DNA of 64,000 bases from positions 16,926,001 through 16,990,000 of the forward strand of contig CM114272.1 in NCBI GenBank assembly GCA_050084515.1, written 5' to 3'. The position numbers and the translations under genes were made by a program. How positions within the stretch are numbered: the stretch's first letter is position 1; each line of letters begins with the position of its first letter. The notes below the pieces were generated by a model. The model saw only the letters and a list, made by a program, of their open reading frames with translations, made no database searches and was not told the origin of the DNA. The stretch comes from Blasia pusilla. Lineage: Eukaryota > Marchantiophyta > Marchantiopsida > Blasiales. Below are positions 35,901 through 48,900 of this stretch, piece after piece.

Positions 35901-37467
35901 CAATCTTGCCACACCAACATTAGTGGGACTGAAGAGGAAGACAGATGGGCACATTGGTGAGTTTCCTTGTAAGAAGATAAGGCCGGTTGAATCTGGGAAG
36001 AATGTTTTAAATATGGAGAACCCAGGCAGGTCGGTGTTAATTGATCAAGTCAGTCACAATGAGATTGTTAACGACCACTGTGAAGGGCCCTGTGGAACTG
36101 CTGGTTTTCCACAGAACGAACATGAAGAGCTAGATTGTGAAATTGGTAGTTCACCACAAACCCTTCGAGAAATCAAACACTTGTATGGAGTTCCTGACTG
36201 TAGAAGGCAGTTCATTTCAGAAGACAGGAGGATGGCATCTGCCAGTGGCAATCATCTACAGGCATGCCACTTGGAGGAACAGGGCTCATCTGACGTATTG
36301 AACCTGAAGGAAGGTTATGGCCATGAACATAGTCTGTGTGAAAAGGAGCAAGGAAGCAGCCTGACTCCTCTCAATAGTACGGCCCTATGTTTGTCTGCAT
36401 CTTACCAACAGAGTTTTGCAGCTGGGAACAGCGACCTGGTAGGCACAGATGAATTAGAAAAAGGTGTACGTGAGCAACCATTGGGGCATGTGGTACCTTC
36501 ATTGACACCTAGTAGGGAGAGACCTGTGAGTAGGACTAGGGGAAAACGCACCAAGCATGTTGGTTGGACGAACCTGAAACACTCTAAACCTGGAATTTCC
36601 CGGATGGATAAAAGCTTATTGAAGTGTGAAGTTAAGTGTGATGTGCAAGAGAATTCCTCCGACAACCAAAATCTGCAGCCTGGGCAATGTGTAGAGGCTC
36701 GTTTTGAAGCTGAAGATAGCGATCTGGGGCTTGAGACAGGAGACCAGTCTCAAAATCGTACATGTAAGTCGGATATGTGTTCTAGTTATTTGTCTTTCTT
36801 ATCCACATGACTCTGAGTTTGTTTATTCTTCCAGTTTTCTTGACTTGTGTGAAACTTTTTTAAAGTCTTCAGAGTCACACTTGGGTGGGGGTCGCCTTTT
36901 TCATTTCAAATTCTGTAACAGAGGAATGCATTCCGAGATAATCATGGTTGTTGTTACCTTCTGACAGGTCCTAGTACAAGGTTGCGGGCAAGAGGTCCAA
37001 CAGCTGAAGAAACGGAAAGCGAGACAGAAGCTGAGGAATTCAAGGTAACTTCACAAAGGTCTAAGAAGAAGGGTCGACCGAAGAAGAAGAAAGTAATGGG
37101 ACGGAAGCCAAAAGAAGAGGAGGATGGGGAGTTTCAGTGTGATCTGGATGGGTGTAGAATGAGTTTTGGCACGGAAGCTGAGCTACAGATTCACAAGGAA
37201 AATAGGTGCACCTTCAAGGGGTGTGGGAAGCCATTTTCTATGCACAAGTATCTGCTGCAGCACCGACGAGTTCATCTGGATGAGCGACCTCTTAAGTGCA
37301 GTTGGCCTGGTTGTGAGCAGGCCTTCAAATGGCCTTGGGCACGAACTGAACATATGCGGGTACACACCGGTGAACGGCCCTACTCCTGTCCGGATTGTGA
37401 CCAGACTTTCCGGTTTGTGTCTGATTTCAGCCGGCATAAGCGAATTACTGGTCACACCAAAGGTTGA
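26986..37467 (+). CDS. REF6: REF6/ELF6-like JmjC histone H3K27 demethylase with C2H2 fingers
   Basis: Eight exons: 26986-28111, 28481-28559, 29362-29429, 29805-29955, 30246-33145, 33631-34755, 35135-36763 and 36968-37467. All introns are GT-AG and every phase agrees, giving 7,578 nt or 2,525 residues. JmjN lies near residues 10-52 (LPLAPEFHPTEAEFGDLIAY). JmjC begins near 298, with Fe(II) ligands H328 and E330 (WHVEDHELHSLNY) and H419 (AYHLGFSHG). Conserved family blocks follow: RSSRLK with IHNNRLL, and WCGKVWRVNQVHP. Four C2H2-type fingers end the protein, matching the REF6/ELF6 pattern (CGKPFSMHKYLLQHRRVH, FRFVSDFSRHKR). In Arabidopsis REF6 removes H3K27me3/me2, finding targets through these fingers. 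The protein is nearly twice the usual length because exons 5-7 are expanded, low-conservation and Ser-rich. REF6 versus ELF6 is not resolved. The start ATG directly precedes JmjN. Confidence 0.93.
32671..32710 (+). repeat. Perfect hairpin inside REF6-like exon 5 (16-bp arms)
   Basis: CTGGCTCTGGGAGGGG at 32671-32686 is followed by an 8-base spacer and its exact reverse complement at 32695-32710. It encodes LALGGELSPLPEPV in frame. The stem is GC-rich and would be very stable in the mRNA. Confidence 0.9.
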
Positions 37468-38220
37468 TGATTCTTCAACAGTCATGCAAGTAGCTGAGAA
37501 GAACTTAGTTTAGGAAAGATTAGTCCAAGGCATAGCAGTTTTTTGGTAGGTGCCCCCATGACATTTACTGTAGTTGACTTGTCCTACTTTTTGTATAGGT
37601 TGTTCTCCACATCAGTGCATCTGCCGATGTTCATATGTTCATATCCACAGCATTCCTGTGGAGGTCAGTTGTGACAAGGAGACTGCAGCGAGTTTCTTAG
37701 AAATGGATACAGGGATGCAGATGACTGCTTTTGTGCAGTGATCTGATGAATTCTCTGGATTTTGTTTAGATTTCCCCACCAGTGATTGGGAAGTTTCCCA
37801 CGTGGGGCCAGCATTTTTACATTCATTGCGAACTTGAATTTGTATTCAATTCAACGAAATGACATTCAGCTATTCACGAAGTCACTTGAATTGATGGGAT
37901 CCTTGCGTTTGATTCATTGCAGTGCACCCTATTTTTCCTCATTAGGTTTATCTCATCATAAGGTGATGGCATTGTGTCTTCTTACATCAAAAGGCTGATG
38001 AGGAGTGTCTGCATGTTTCATTGAGCTTCATTCTTGGATTGACTGCTTGGTGACAATGTAACCCAACGACAAGGAAGTGCTGGTATATTTGTGGCATGAC
38101 AAGATGTGGAGTCCTTGTGAATGTCCATAGCTGCACACAAAAAAAGTTTCTGGGAGTACTCCAGCTCCATACAGGTACTCCGCTGGAGTACTTGCATTGA
38201 GCACCTCTGCAGCAGATAAG
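37468..38220 (+). other. 3' untranslated region and downstream flank of the REF6-like gene
   Basis: No frame continues the protein after the TGA at 37465-37467. The composition resembles the transcribed region for several hundred bases. A polyadenylation site could not be fixed. A short direct repeat (GGAGTACT...CTCCAGCTCC...GGAGTACTTG) lies near 38150-38195. Confidence 0.35.
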
Positions 38221-40584
38221 ACAGGTTCTTGTGAGATGTTTTCCGTTTGTTAATGTTATAGTTCTCTCACCCGTTTTAAAACTTGTTCTTCATTTTGGAT
38301 TCCCCTTCCCCATTCCTAGACTTTCTCTTCATTTTAGAGTCCCGAGCCCATTGATCCTTTCCTCTTTGTGTAGAATTTTCCACTTGGTTTCGGAATTATT
38401 TTTCATTCCTCAAACCTGGAAAAAATAGTTCCTTCAAAAAGTTATCCTTAGTTGGATCTTCTTTATTTATTTATTTATTTTATTTCCAAGTTCCACACCT
38501 TTTGGAGGAAAGAAAAACACATCTTAATCAATTATTAATGGAGAGTGCTTTTTCATTTTACAAAATTTTTATTTTGACATTGGATCTTTTCACTTCTACT
38601 TTCTAATAATCTATATTGATTAATCTTGTTATATATATTATTAATTGGAGAGTGTTTTTTTATTTCGTGAATTCAAATTTTGTGAATCAATATGATCGTT
38701 TGCTTTTTAAAACAATAAAATATCTCATAATTAATTTGAAATGACCCTTGAGAATTATGAGAGTTATGAAGATAATTTAAATCCATGCATGGTAGGTAGT
38801 TGAATTTAATAATCCAATGGATGGTCCCTTTGAGAGGGGAGAAGAGATTTTAAGAGGTGAGATGTTAGTGGAGTACACAAGAAAATGTTATATGAAGAGG
38901 AAAAGAAAAAAGAGAGTTTATTATTATTTTAACTATTCTTGTTTGCAGGGATCGAAGCTAGTATCTCTGCAGATGTGTTAGGTCAAAGAGACAATGTTTT
39001 ATCTTGTATTCCGAGTCTAATAAAAGACTAGTATTTGTAAATAGGTGTTAGGCAGAAAAGACCACCTCAAGCCCTCGGGGGACTTTTAAATCCATGCCTC
39101 ATCTCATATGAGTAGGGAGGGTAATTGCTGATTATGTTCCAACTTCCATTATGGATATCTATCTTTTGGTATCTTACTTTTTAACATGTTTTTCATGTAA
39201 TTTAGTACACTAGTAAGAATGCCAAATTTTAGCATATTACACCTTTTACGTAAAGTCGATAACAATAACATCTTTTCAATAAGTGACACATTACAAATTA
39301 TCAAAGTTCCCCGAGGCTGTACATCCAAAAAAACTCGTCGATGAAGATGAGACCGGCAGCCTTGCTTCGAGAGAAGAGGAGACGGCTTAAAATTTTCAAA
39401 AGAAAAGGTACACCCTTTGGAGATCCCAAGGACCCTAAATTTGTGCGAATCTTTTCCACTGATTTCACAATGTGCCATGTGCTTATTTGATGATTGGAGG
39501 CAAATTGTGATGCGGATTGGGATTACTGGTTTATGACGGAGGTATTCCATTTGGTAGGATTGCTTACAATCACAAGGAGATATGCCGTGATCACGAACCT
39601 CTACCCACCAAGATTTGTGGTGATTCCCGTCATATGCATCTACGAGAGAAGTGATAGTTCAGATTGGTTTCCCCAATGGTGCATGTATGGAGTCCCTCTT
39701 CTCGCTCAATCCAAAGCTCTCTAGTGCACCCGAGAGATTTGTACATGTAGGATTAGACTTGCACCTCTGCCTTCCCATAGACGTATAGGATTGATTTGAG
39801 AAATGTGAGTGTGTAGTAAGCGCTAGATGAGTTCACGGACCACCACCGCTCATGGTTGATATGTGCTTCTCTCTCTCTCTCTAAACTCTAAAGCTACTTT
39901 ATGAACAAAAGGATGAAGAAAGCTAGTTATCCTCGATCCTCACTATTGATGGAGCTCGTCACGAGCTTGAGAGCAAGGGATTCTACCCACTCCAATGGCT
40001 TCCTGCCTGATCTCGTCATGGAGATGTACAACCAAGATCGAGTGGAGGAAGTGGTGGACGAGTTCATTTTCATCCCATGTCTATGTAAGCATTGCTTGAG
40101 AATTAATTCTGGTAGAGGAGCTCGGATGTGAAATTCTGCGGCTTACTGATGGACGAATTGCAATACGAGTACATACTTCTCTACATACATACAAACTTGA
40201 GCTTACTTTATTGAAGTCACGCTCAAGACACGCACGGTCGATTTAGCTCACGCTTGTTCTGCGGCTAGGGTTTGATTTAGCTCTCCGACTTGATCAACCT
40301 TAGCTCGTGTGCATGGTCACTTCATGTTCGATTCTGCATCTAGAGTCACATGTCTTGATTTCTATTGACAATGCTACGTAACGTCGTAACAGTTCCTCTC
40401 CAATTCGACTTCATAGGAACCGCAAAAACCTCAGCACCTCGGGAATTACAGAATTCCCCCAAGGGCCAAACTCCTCTTTCCGAACAAAAGGAGGAAGAAA
40501 GCTACTTTCAAGAAACACGCCTTCTTACCTGTATCCTGAATTTGATGTCGGCTGAATGGAAATGGCAAGAGCATGAGCCCCGCG

Positions 40585-40696
40585 CTGCAAATTTGAAGCT
40601 ACAGATTCGGAATTAGACAGGGCCACAGATTTGAAGCTCCCGATTCCGAATTAGAGGGGCTGCAAATATGAAGCTGCACATTTGCAATTAGACGCG
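40585..40696 (+). repeat. Three tandem copies of a 37-38 bp unit
   Basis: The units start at 40585, 40623 and 40660. Each contains an (A/C)AA/GAT-TGAAGCT core, then GATTC..GAATTAGA or close variants, and a G-rich end. Copies differ at several positions. Confidence 0.75.
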
Positions 40697-40927
40697 ACTA
40701 TACATTACAAATAGATTAGAATTGCACTGCAGATTAGGAACAAAATTGGTCTCCTTCTCTTGAGCCCTCACTTCCTCCTCCAAAGTAGGAAAGAGAGGAG
40801 TGTAAGAAAGATTTTTTTCATTTAACGAGCCTCGAATCTAGCATGTGTCACCAGGTAACAAGGTACTCAGAATGCAAACATGTATCCTTGCACTCCCTCA
40901 ACTATCTTTTTGACATATGTCTCAGAC

Positions 40928-41093
40928 TGATGCCAACAAGTGCACGATCAAGTGTAGACCGAGATCAGATTCTAAGGTAAATAGTCGGAGACGAGATTCT
41001 AAAGCCCGCTCAAAAATTGATGCCAACCATTGCACGACTCAAGTGTAGTCCATGATCAGATTGCTAAAGCAAATAGCCGAGATTAAAATAAAC
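40928..41093 (+). repeat. Tandem duplication of about 80-90 bp
   Basis: TGATGCCAAC at 40928 and at 41018 each begin a segment with GTGCACGA/TTGCACGA, TCAAGTGTAG, GATCAGATT, and AAATAG(T/C)CG(G)AGA. The second copy is slightly shorter. Confidence 0.7.
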
Positions 41094-43854
41094 TTCGTGC
41101 TGGAAAGCTTCACTTCTTATAGCTTCATGTTTCATTTCCCCTTTTAGTAACCCCCCATGTGGGAAGAGGACATTTAATGTGTTAAATGCTACCCAAAATC
41201 AAAGTATAAATAAATTTGATAAATTTTTTTTATTTTCGTTTGAAGTCTTTTCTTATTGAAAATTTCTCTCTTCCTTCCTTCTTCTCATTTATTGAAAATC
41301 TAACTTTCTCTTTCCTTTTTAGGAAAATTAAACATATTAATAAAAACCCTTGTTGAGAACTTATCCTTTATTTTGTCTCTCCCCCATTCAAAATTTAATA
41401 TTATCTTTCTTTCTCCCTATTTAAATTATTTTTGTGAAATCTTCTTTTGTTGGAAAATGATCTTTTTTCCTCATCAAATATTTTGAGACATTTTCCCTCT
41501 CTTTCCCCTTGTTGGTTGAAACCTAATTTTTCTTCATAAATTTCTTATGAAGTCCAAGATATGTGGCATGAGGAGAAAGTTTAATATTATGAGGTACTAA
41601 GCAAAATACTTATATAAATTTCAACTTCAAGATAAGGGAGATATTGTATTTATTTTGAACTTTTCCTTCCTCTTCCACATTTTTTTTTATATCTTCCTTG
41701 CTTTCCCCTCATTAAGAGGTTTCTAACTCGAAAACCCTATCTCATATTCAATCCCTTTATTTGGAATACCCTAAATCCCATATTGTCACTTGAGGAAGGA
41801 AAAACAAACCACTTCGCCTCATTTTGGAAAGAAAATCATTCCGTTCTCCCCCTTGCCTATTCATAAACCTACTCTTCATTTTGGGGTCTCAATTCTCCCT
41901 CCCATGATTTATTTGGAAAATCCATCATCATACCTCCTCATTTTGGGGAGAAAAGAGTAGCCTTCCCCTTAGTTACAAAATAAATAATGCTGAATTATCT
42001 AAAATTGCTCTTAGCAAGGTGATATCTACAAAATCTAAGTGAATAAAAAAAATTTCAACTTAAATAAGCCCCTTGAAGGTTGGAATATTTTGTCTTATTA
42101 TGGTAAAACGTGTCTACAATAATATGTAGTGCTTAGGTAGGATCCAAAATGAAGAAGGGAAAATACATTTCAACTTCAACAACTTACTTCTTTGAAGTCC
42201 AATTCTCAAGGTTGGACTATTTTGTCTTCTAGTGATAGAGGGTGCCTAAAATGCGTATATAGATTCTTCTATAGATGTGTATCTCCACTTACGAGAGGGG
42301 TTATTGCTAACATTTTCCATTTTTCATCTTCTCTTATTGTGTTTACTTGGATTTTGGGGACAAACTCAAGCTATGTCCAAGTACTCAATGATAATTTTGA
42401 ACGACAACATCTATGAACTACACGGCCTCAAATGTCAATCAACCTAAGTACGCAAGAGCATATTTGTGGAAAAACTTTTGGCCATTTTTTTCAACAACGG
42501 TGAAAATAAAATAAAAGTTTTTATAAAATAATACATGTTCTTATTAGAGGGCACCATCTTGTTGTGCACTCTTTTAATGCTTGACATATGGCAATTCACA
42601 TAATTACTATCCTAAACCCAAAATAAAATATCCATGTTAGCTCATCCCTAGTATTTCACCACTCACATCAAATTACTATCCATGTTTTCAAAACCAAAAT
42701 TCTAAATAGAAACATACATGTACAATGCATTGAGCTAGAGGGATTGTCTTTGGATTGTTAGATCTAGACTTCCTCCCTTAAGAGATAGGGAACTACTCCT
42801 CCAAACTTTGGTTGCCTATCTATTTTCCTCTATAGACAGAAAATTTTTTTGTCCTCTTTCTAGAGAATGGAAGGTCTATCTAAGGAAGGTCTTTGTATGG
42901 AAGGTCTTGGTTTCCTCCCTGATTCCATTCACTATATTATTATATTCTCTACTCTCTTTGTGCATACTCTTTGAAAGAATGGAGAGGGTTTGTTCCGACT
43001 ATTCCCTCGTCCCTCCTTTCGTACCCTCACCCCTCCTTTTATCCATCTCCATCCATCTGCACAAAGCAGGGGTGCATATGAGAGGATAAAGATGAATAAT
43101 CTTCCTCTCTCTACTCTTTGTCCATGTAGATATGGACAAAGAATGTCCATCCTTTCATTTTTTGGAGGAATGGAGAGGGTTCCTCAAATAAGTTTAGAGG
43201 AAGATGCATTTGTTTCTCCTCTCCAAATATCTCCTACTCCTTGATCTCTCTTGTTAAGGATTCCTTTTACTATCTCTCCTCCTCTCTCTTATGGAAATTT
43301 AATGACAAACTAGTTTGGTGGCCCCTAATAATATGCGTTGGTGTATGTCATGCTTATGGCAATGATTTAGTGAAAAATGTAAATTAAAAAGCACAATAAA
43401 TATATTACGTGAAATAATTGACAACATATCCAAAAGGTGTGTTTTAGTCTATGTGCTAAAAGAGTTAACGCCGAATTGAACGAGTGTGGTTGTGATTAAT
43501 GTTGAACTAGATTTGTATTCCTTTGAGATTCTAGTTGTGTGGAATGAGAAATTTTAGAAGGATTTCCAAGTTTTTTGATTTGTTTCAAGAGTTGTGTATT
43601 TTAGGTCCAACAATAAAATGTGTTGAGTTTATTAGTGTAGATTTGAATAAAAGTATGAGGCATGTGTATTGCAATGTAATGGAGGGTTTAACTAATATAA
43701 AAGTGTAGATGAATAAAAATGCATTCAAATGATGAGGTGTGATTTATTTCAAAGTGGATATAGCCACTTTAAATTTTGGAATAAATACGATATTTGGAGT
43801 TTGATATCATGTTAACACTATTTGTGAGATGAGTTAAGATGAAGTTGTCGTGCG

Positions 43855-44236
43855 CATACACATCGCTACACAACATACATAGGCTATCACCGAACACACA
43901 CACAAATAGGCACGATCCCATGCTAACTCATGGCATCAAAACAACGAGACAAGAAGTACCAAAATATCTCCAATAAAATAAGATCCAATCTTTCTCACAA
44001 CACCATAGTTCTCACATGTGTGCATTCTCACATGTCTCTCTCAATGTCAAACCAAACCCACTCTCCTAATGAGAGGCTTGGGTTACACACATAAGGCAAG
44101 CAAGACCATAGCTCCGCCGCCTCGTGCCAAGAGGTTCAACAAAGAGAGAATGAGCTCTCAACCTCTCTCCATGGTAACCTATGCTCCCAAATCACCTCCT
44201 TGGCTCTTGACCTGATGTAGGAGGTCAAGTGTCACT
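43855..44236 (-). repeat. Inverted LTR-B unit of the gypsy family
   Basis: Read on the minus strand this unit contains first the 4692-4990-type block and then, after GATCTTATTTTA, the 14688-14819-type block, ending GCGCACGACA at 43855. It therefore shows the fuller form of the gypsy LTR and links the two blocks that flank copy 1. No coding sequence is attached, so it is probably a solo LTR. Confidence 0.6.
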
Positions 44237-44758
44237 ACATGGCATTGGACTTGCTCGAAGAAGGCTATGAGCAAGGTTTATGCATGATATCAGATTATAT
44301 ATGACCATGTTGCATGTGGTGAGGATAGGTGGTGGTTCTATTTCCACTAGAACAAAGTTGATCCCACACTTCAGACTCCTTTGAGAGATTATATTTCATG
44401 GATTTGAAATGCAGGTTGGCGGATGAGAGATCCGTGACTGAACTGAATTCTGTGGCATTTTGGTGGAGAGTGCACGGTAGCCACTTCTGATATAAAGAGG
44501 GACGAGGCTCTAAATATGCTTACTAGATAGGTGGTATGACTTTGTATAGAGACTCGTCATTACCTACCCTCTAATTTTGAGAGTTCCAATCTTTTGAAAT
44601 TTTGATTGAACGGCCATAATTGTGGTGGTTTCTAAAAGGATCTTGTGATTAGGCTCTTGATTAGGATGTGTCTGGTTGCAGGTGGAATTTTGTATTCATT
44701 CGTCATCCATTGCCCTATCCAATCATGCAAGTATAGCTTTAGAGCTAGGTAGCCCATC

Positions 44759-45718
44759 ATGGAAAACAATTGGCAACACAGTACCAAAATGAGAATTGTT
44801 GAGCTTCTCCCACTCCCAAGTGGTCGTGTCTCTAAAGTGTTAATGTGTCATGAGACCTCACTCGGATGCGTATCGGGTACAATTCCAACCTCTATTTTTG
44901 CAGGGATTATAGCCTGCATCATGGCCTCCCCTAAATTGCCCCATGGTGAATGGTATTGGCTTAAGACAAACTTTGTGAAATTGGGTGGGAGAGAGACTGA
45001 TTATCTCCGTGACGCCACACATGGCATTTGTGGGAATTGAATAAGATTTTTGGAGAATTTCAGATGGACCATCCTGAATTCCCAGAGGAATGAACGGGGT
45101 GTTAAATATGTCCACATAGATTGGTTGTCCTTGTTCATCCAGGATGGAAGATTGCATGACCTTGACGACCATGATCTATTCCAGAGTAAATCAAGCTCGG
45201 TGGTTGTTCTGAGGGAAAAGAAATTATATTGGAAGAATGTAAGGGAAGGGAAACCACTCCCAACTGGTTTGCCACTCACTCCACATCCAACCATGTTTGG
45301 TCGGGTGAGGGTAGTATTTGTCCTTGACAATATATCTCAACGGAGGTTGACATGGATGAAGAGAAAAATTCTTGAATGTGGTGGATATGTGGATGGCATG
45401 GTGGATAGGAATACCACCCACTTGATTTTCCGATCCTTTTCCAAAGCATGTAGACATCATGGAAAGATATTGATTCATTTGTGGGTCTCATCTGAAGGTC
45501 TGTATGTGCTCCATTACAATTGGGTCAAAGAATCCATTGAATTGGGGCACTTGGTAGAAATTACTCCACATGACTTGATTGGAAACAAGCCAGTGAAACA
45601 ACCATACCGGATCAACCAAGTCTCTGAAGACATGGAGGAGCTTACAGATGAGTGGCAAACCACAGATGACGAAGAAACAGATTCCATCAGTTCGGATAGT
45701 TGCGAAAGTAGTGCATAG
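44759..45718 (+). pseudogene. BRCT-domain-like ORF with one in-frame stop
   Basis: A single frame of about 320 codons is broken only by a TGA at 45038-45040. The C-terminal part has the look of a BRCT domain: VRVVFVLDNISQRRLTWMKR, then CGGYVDGMVDRNTTHLIF, and finally YVLHYNWVKESIELGHLVEI, with the conserved GG, TH and Trp. It ends in an acidic/serine-rich tail (DDEETDSISSDSCESSA). An earlier segment, VHIDWLSLFIQDGRLHD, could be the end of another BRCT. BRCT domains bind phosphoproteins in DNA-damage signalling. It lies 5' of tnp2 on the same strand. Capture by the transposon, or a neighbouring host pseudogene, are both possible. The stop may also be intronic. Confidence 0.55.
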
Positions 45719-45952
45719 ACCGTGTACTAAGACATGCTTTTTTATATTCAATGTGGGTTCCGTCTCACTGATTTTTCCTTAATACCAGGTTGCTCGAATA
45801 TGACCACATGCAGTGACTACATTCCAAGTTGGCCAATCAATTGTATAAAGGTGAGGAATATCAGCAACCTTGCGCATTTTTGTTACCACCCTTTAAGTTT
45901 ATGAACATATTTTTTTATGGTTGATAGTGAAGTTTGGTATCTTTAGGGTTTC

Positions 45953-48900
45953 ATGGATGTCCCACCTAGCCCTCCCTATTGGGGGAAAAATGCTCATTAT
46001 CATGCACCCATAGGCAATCCTCCACAATGCTTCCGACCTAGAACAAGTAGGTTACCATTACAACATCCAGAACGGATTAGAGCTCATGATTCCAAACTAT
46101 GGGATCGGAAGCAAGTCCTAGTAGAACACTCTAGAAGTGTAAGGACGAGATGTCCTTGTGTAGCTTGCAATGGGTCTCGCACACTTGCCTTGCGGAATGT
46201 TTTCACTCACCTTCAGAAACACGGAAGGCATCTAGAAAAAAGAGTTTATGGAGTTCTAGGCGATGAGGACTTGTTTGATAATGAGTGGAGGTCCATATTG
46301 AGCATTGCCAATGTGGCTAGACATGCACAATTTTTGGGACAAGAAAAGGGCAACCTTGATGCCCGAGATGCGGGTGAGGCAGGGACCACACCCGAGGAGT
46401 TTGAAGACAATAATCGTGATGATGGGGTTGATCTTGAAGGTGATAGTGTTGATCATGGGATTGATGTGCAACAAATTGTCCATGATATCTTCCAAGATCT
46501 TGATGCATTCTATGATGATGTTGAGAGCATGGAAGACATCATTGATACAGCCGAAGAGGCTTGAGAGGATGCAGACGACATTGGGCAAGAAGAGGACGAG
46601 CAAGGATGGATGTTTGGGTCGCATGAAACTGTTGCTGATGCATGCAGGCCTCCATTCCATGGCTCTGAGTGTACAAAGTTGGCCTTTGTACTCATGTTGA
46701 TGAACATCTATGGGTATCATGGTGTCCCAGCTGTGTTTGTTTCAAGGTTACTTGCATTCATGAAGACGACAGTCTTTCCTATCGGGAACATGGCTCTTGG
46801 CAATAAGTACGAGGCAACTAAATTATTGTCAAGTCTTGGATTGAATTACATATCCATTCATGCTTGTCCTTATGGCCATGTGCTCTTCAGAGGAGAGCAT
46901 GAAGATCGATCAAGTTGCCCAGTATGTGGACAACAAAGGTAAAGGAATGTGGGCAAGTCCACGCAGCCTACAAAGGTACTTCGACATTTTGAAATCATTC
47001 CTAGATTAAAATGGATGTATAGGAGCTCAACAATCTCAAAGTTGATGACTTGGATAGTCAAGAACAAGAGTATCAATGGCTTGCAGCGGCACATCGGAGA
47101 TTCAGTACATTGGCGATTCATCGACCGGAGATGGCCAGAGTTTGCAAGAGAGACAAGGAACGTGAGAGTTGGCCTCTCGACCGATGGAGTCAATCCATTT
47201 GGAGACAAGAAAAATGTATATTCTTGTTGGCTTGTAACCCTGCTGAATTACAACCTCCCTCCGTGGTTGACTACTAAGAAGTTTTTTCTCTTCTTGGTTT
47301 TGCTTATCCCAGGCCCACAATATGCTCTTTCTAGGAATATAGACGTTTGGATAGCTCCTCTTGTGGATGAGTTGAAGCGCTTGTGGTACGAAGGCATTTG
47401 GATCCATGATGTGGTGCGATGGGTTGGGAGACCAAACCCATTCAGGCTACAAGCCCAATTGGTATTGACTTTGGGAGATTATCTAGCCCACGACATGATT
47501 TCAGGTCAGGCAACAAAGGGGTATTTGACTTGTACTGCATGTGGCCCCAATTTCACTGGTGAGCATTCCAGACCTTTGAGGAGCATGAAATACATTGGAC
47601 ATTGACGTTTCCTCCCACTAGATAATCCTTATAGACATAGGGCGTCACAGATAGTTCAATTCAACAATGCCCAAGAGCTTCGTGGTCCACCTCCACGAGT
47701 CAGTAAAGAGCAGATTCTGGATTGGGGACACCAAAAGACCATATACGACATGGAAAGAGGCACATGTGGGGGTTTAAAGGGGGGACCCGAATGCCAAGAT
47801 ACAAAAGATCCAAATACTCAACGGGATCCGGGACAGAGATATGGTGTGAAACGGTAGAGCATACTTGATGTGGAGTTGGACTACTGGCGGGTAATCTATG
47901 TCACCCATCCGCTCTTACGCAACGTCTATTATTTGCCACACTAGATGCTTTCTCGAATTGAGGCTCGTTTATCATCTATTTGTACTCATGGTTGTCATAT
48001 GTGGTGTAATAGGAGTTAGACCCTAGCAAACATAATCTAGACATAATGCATATTGAGAAAAATGTATGCAAGAGCCTATTGAGGTTCCTTTCTGGGGAGA
48101 TGGACACAACAACATGGCGATTGGATCTCCAAGAAAGGAGAATACGGTCTCAATTATGGTTGAAGGATGATGAGAATAGACCCAATGTGGTATTGAAATA
48201 CCAGACACCTTGTGTTTGCATAGACACATAGTGGAAAACGTTTCTTTCGAGGCTTCAATCTTTGAGAGTTCTGACCGGCTATGCAAGTGCCTTCAAAAAG
48301 TAGGTAAAAAACAAGAAAATCGGTAGTATGAAGACACACAATTATCACGTGCTTATGCAACAGATTATGGCTGTATGCTTAAGGGGATTGATGCAAAAGC
48401 CGGTTCCTAATGCAATCATGCAATTGTGCAAGGTGTTTGGTCATACATGTGTGAAGGTCTTTGATCCAGCAAGCTTTCCCAAGCTCAAAGATGATGTGGC
48501 ATAATTATTGTGCAATTGGGAAATCCATTTTCCTCCCGCCTTCTTTGATGTCATGACTCATCTCGTTATCCATGTTGTGGAAGAGCTTGGACAGTATGGG
48601 CTTGTTTATACGAGGTGGATGTTCCCATTGGAGCATTTTATGAAAGTCTTGAAAGACCACGTGATGACAAGATATAGGCCTGAGGCCAGCATGGCAATGG
48701 GTTATATTTCGCACGAGACCTTGGGATATTTGATAGAGTATGGCGGGGTTTGAACATTTTAAGGCCAGGATATGGCAAGTTGAGGAAGATGGAGGAGTGG
48801 TAGGTGAAGTTCTTCAAGGTTCCCCATTGCAATTACCGAGGCATATTTGGCAGATGGCTCATGAATATGTGTTGCAAAACACTAGTATAATGCAACCATG

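Larger units (their letters stand above)
38221..43854. other. AT-rich intergenic DNA, no recognisable gene
   Basis: Long T-rich and A-rich tracts fill 38450-38900 and 41200-43300. Short frames at 39494-39724, 39901-40131, 40365-40616 and 42808-43089 carry no domain I know. Small tandem duplications occur at 40585-40696 and 40928-41093. TTGGAGAGTGCTTTTT-type words at 38539 and 38644 match one at 21303. Nothing else is supported. Confidence 0.4.

Noticed and set aside
44233-44240. CACTAC as the left terminus of the CACTA element
   Set aside because: Beyond CACTA it does not match the right terminus, and the flanking 3 bp are not duplicated. It was kept only as a possibility.
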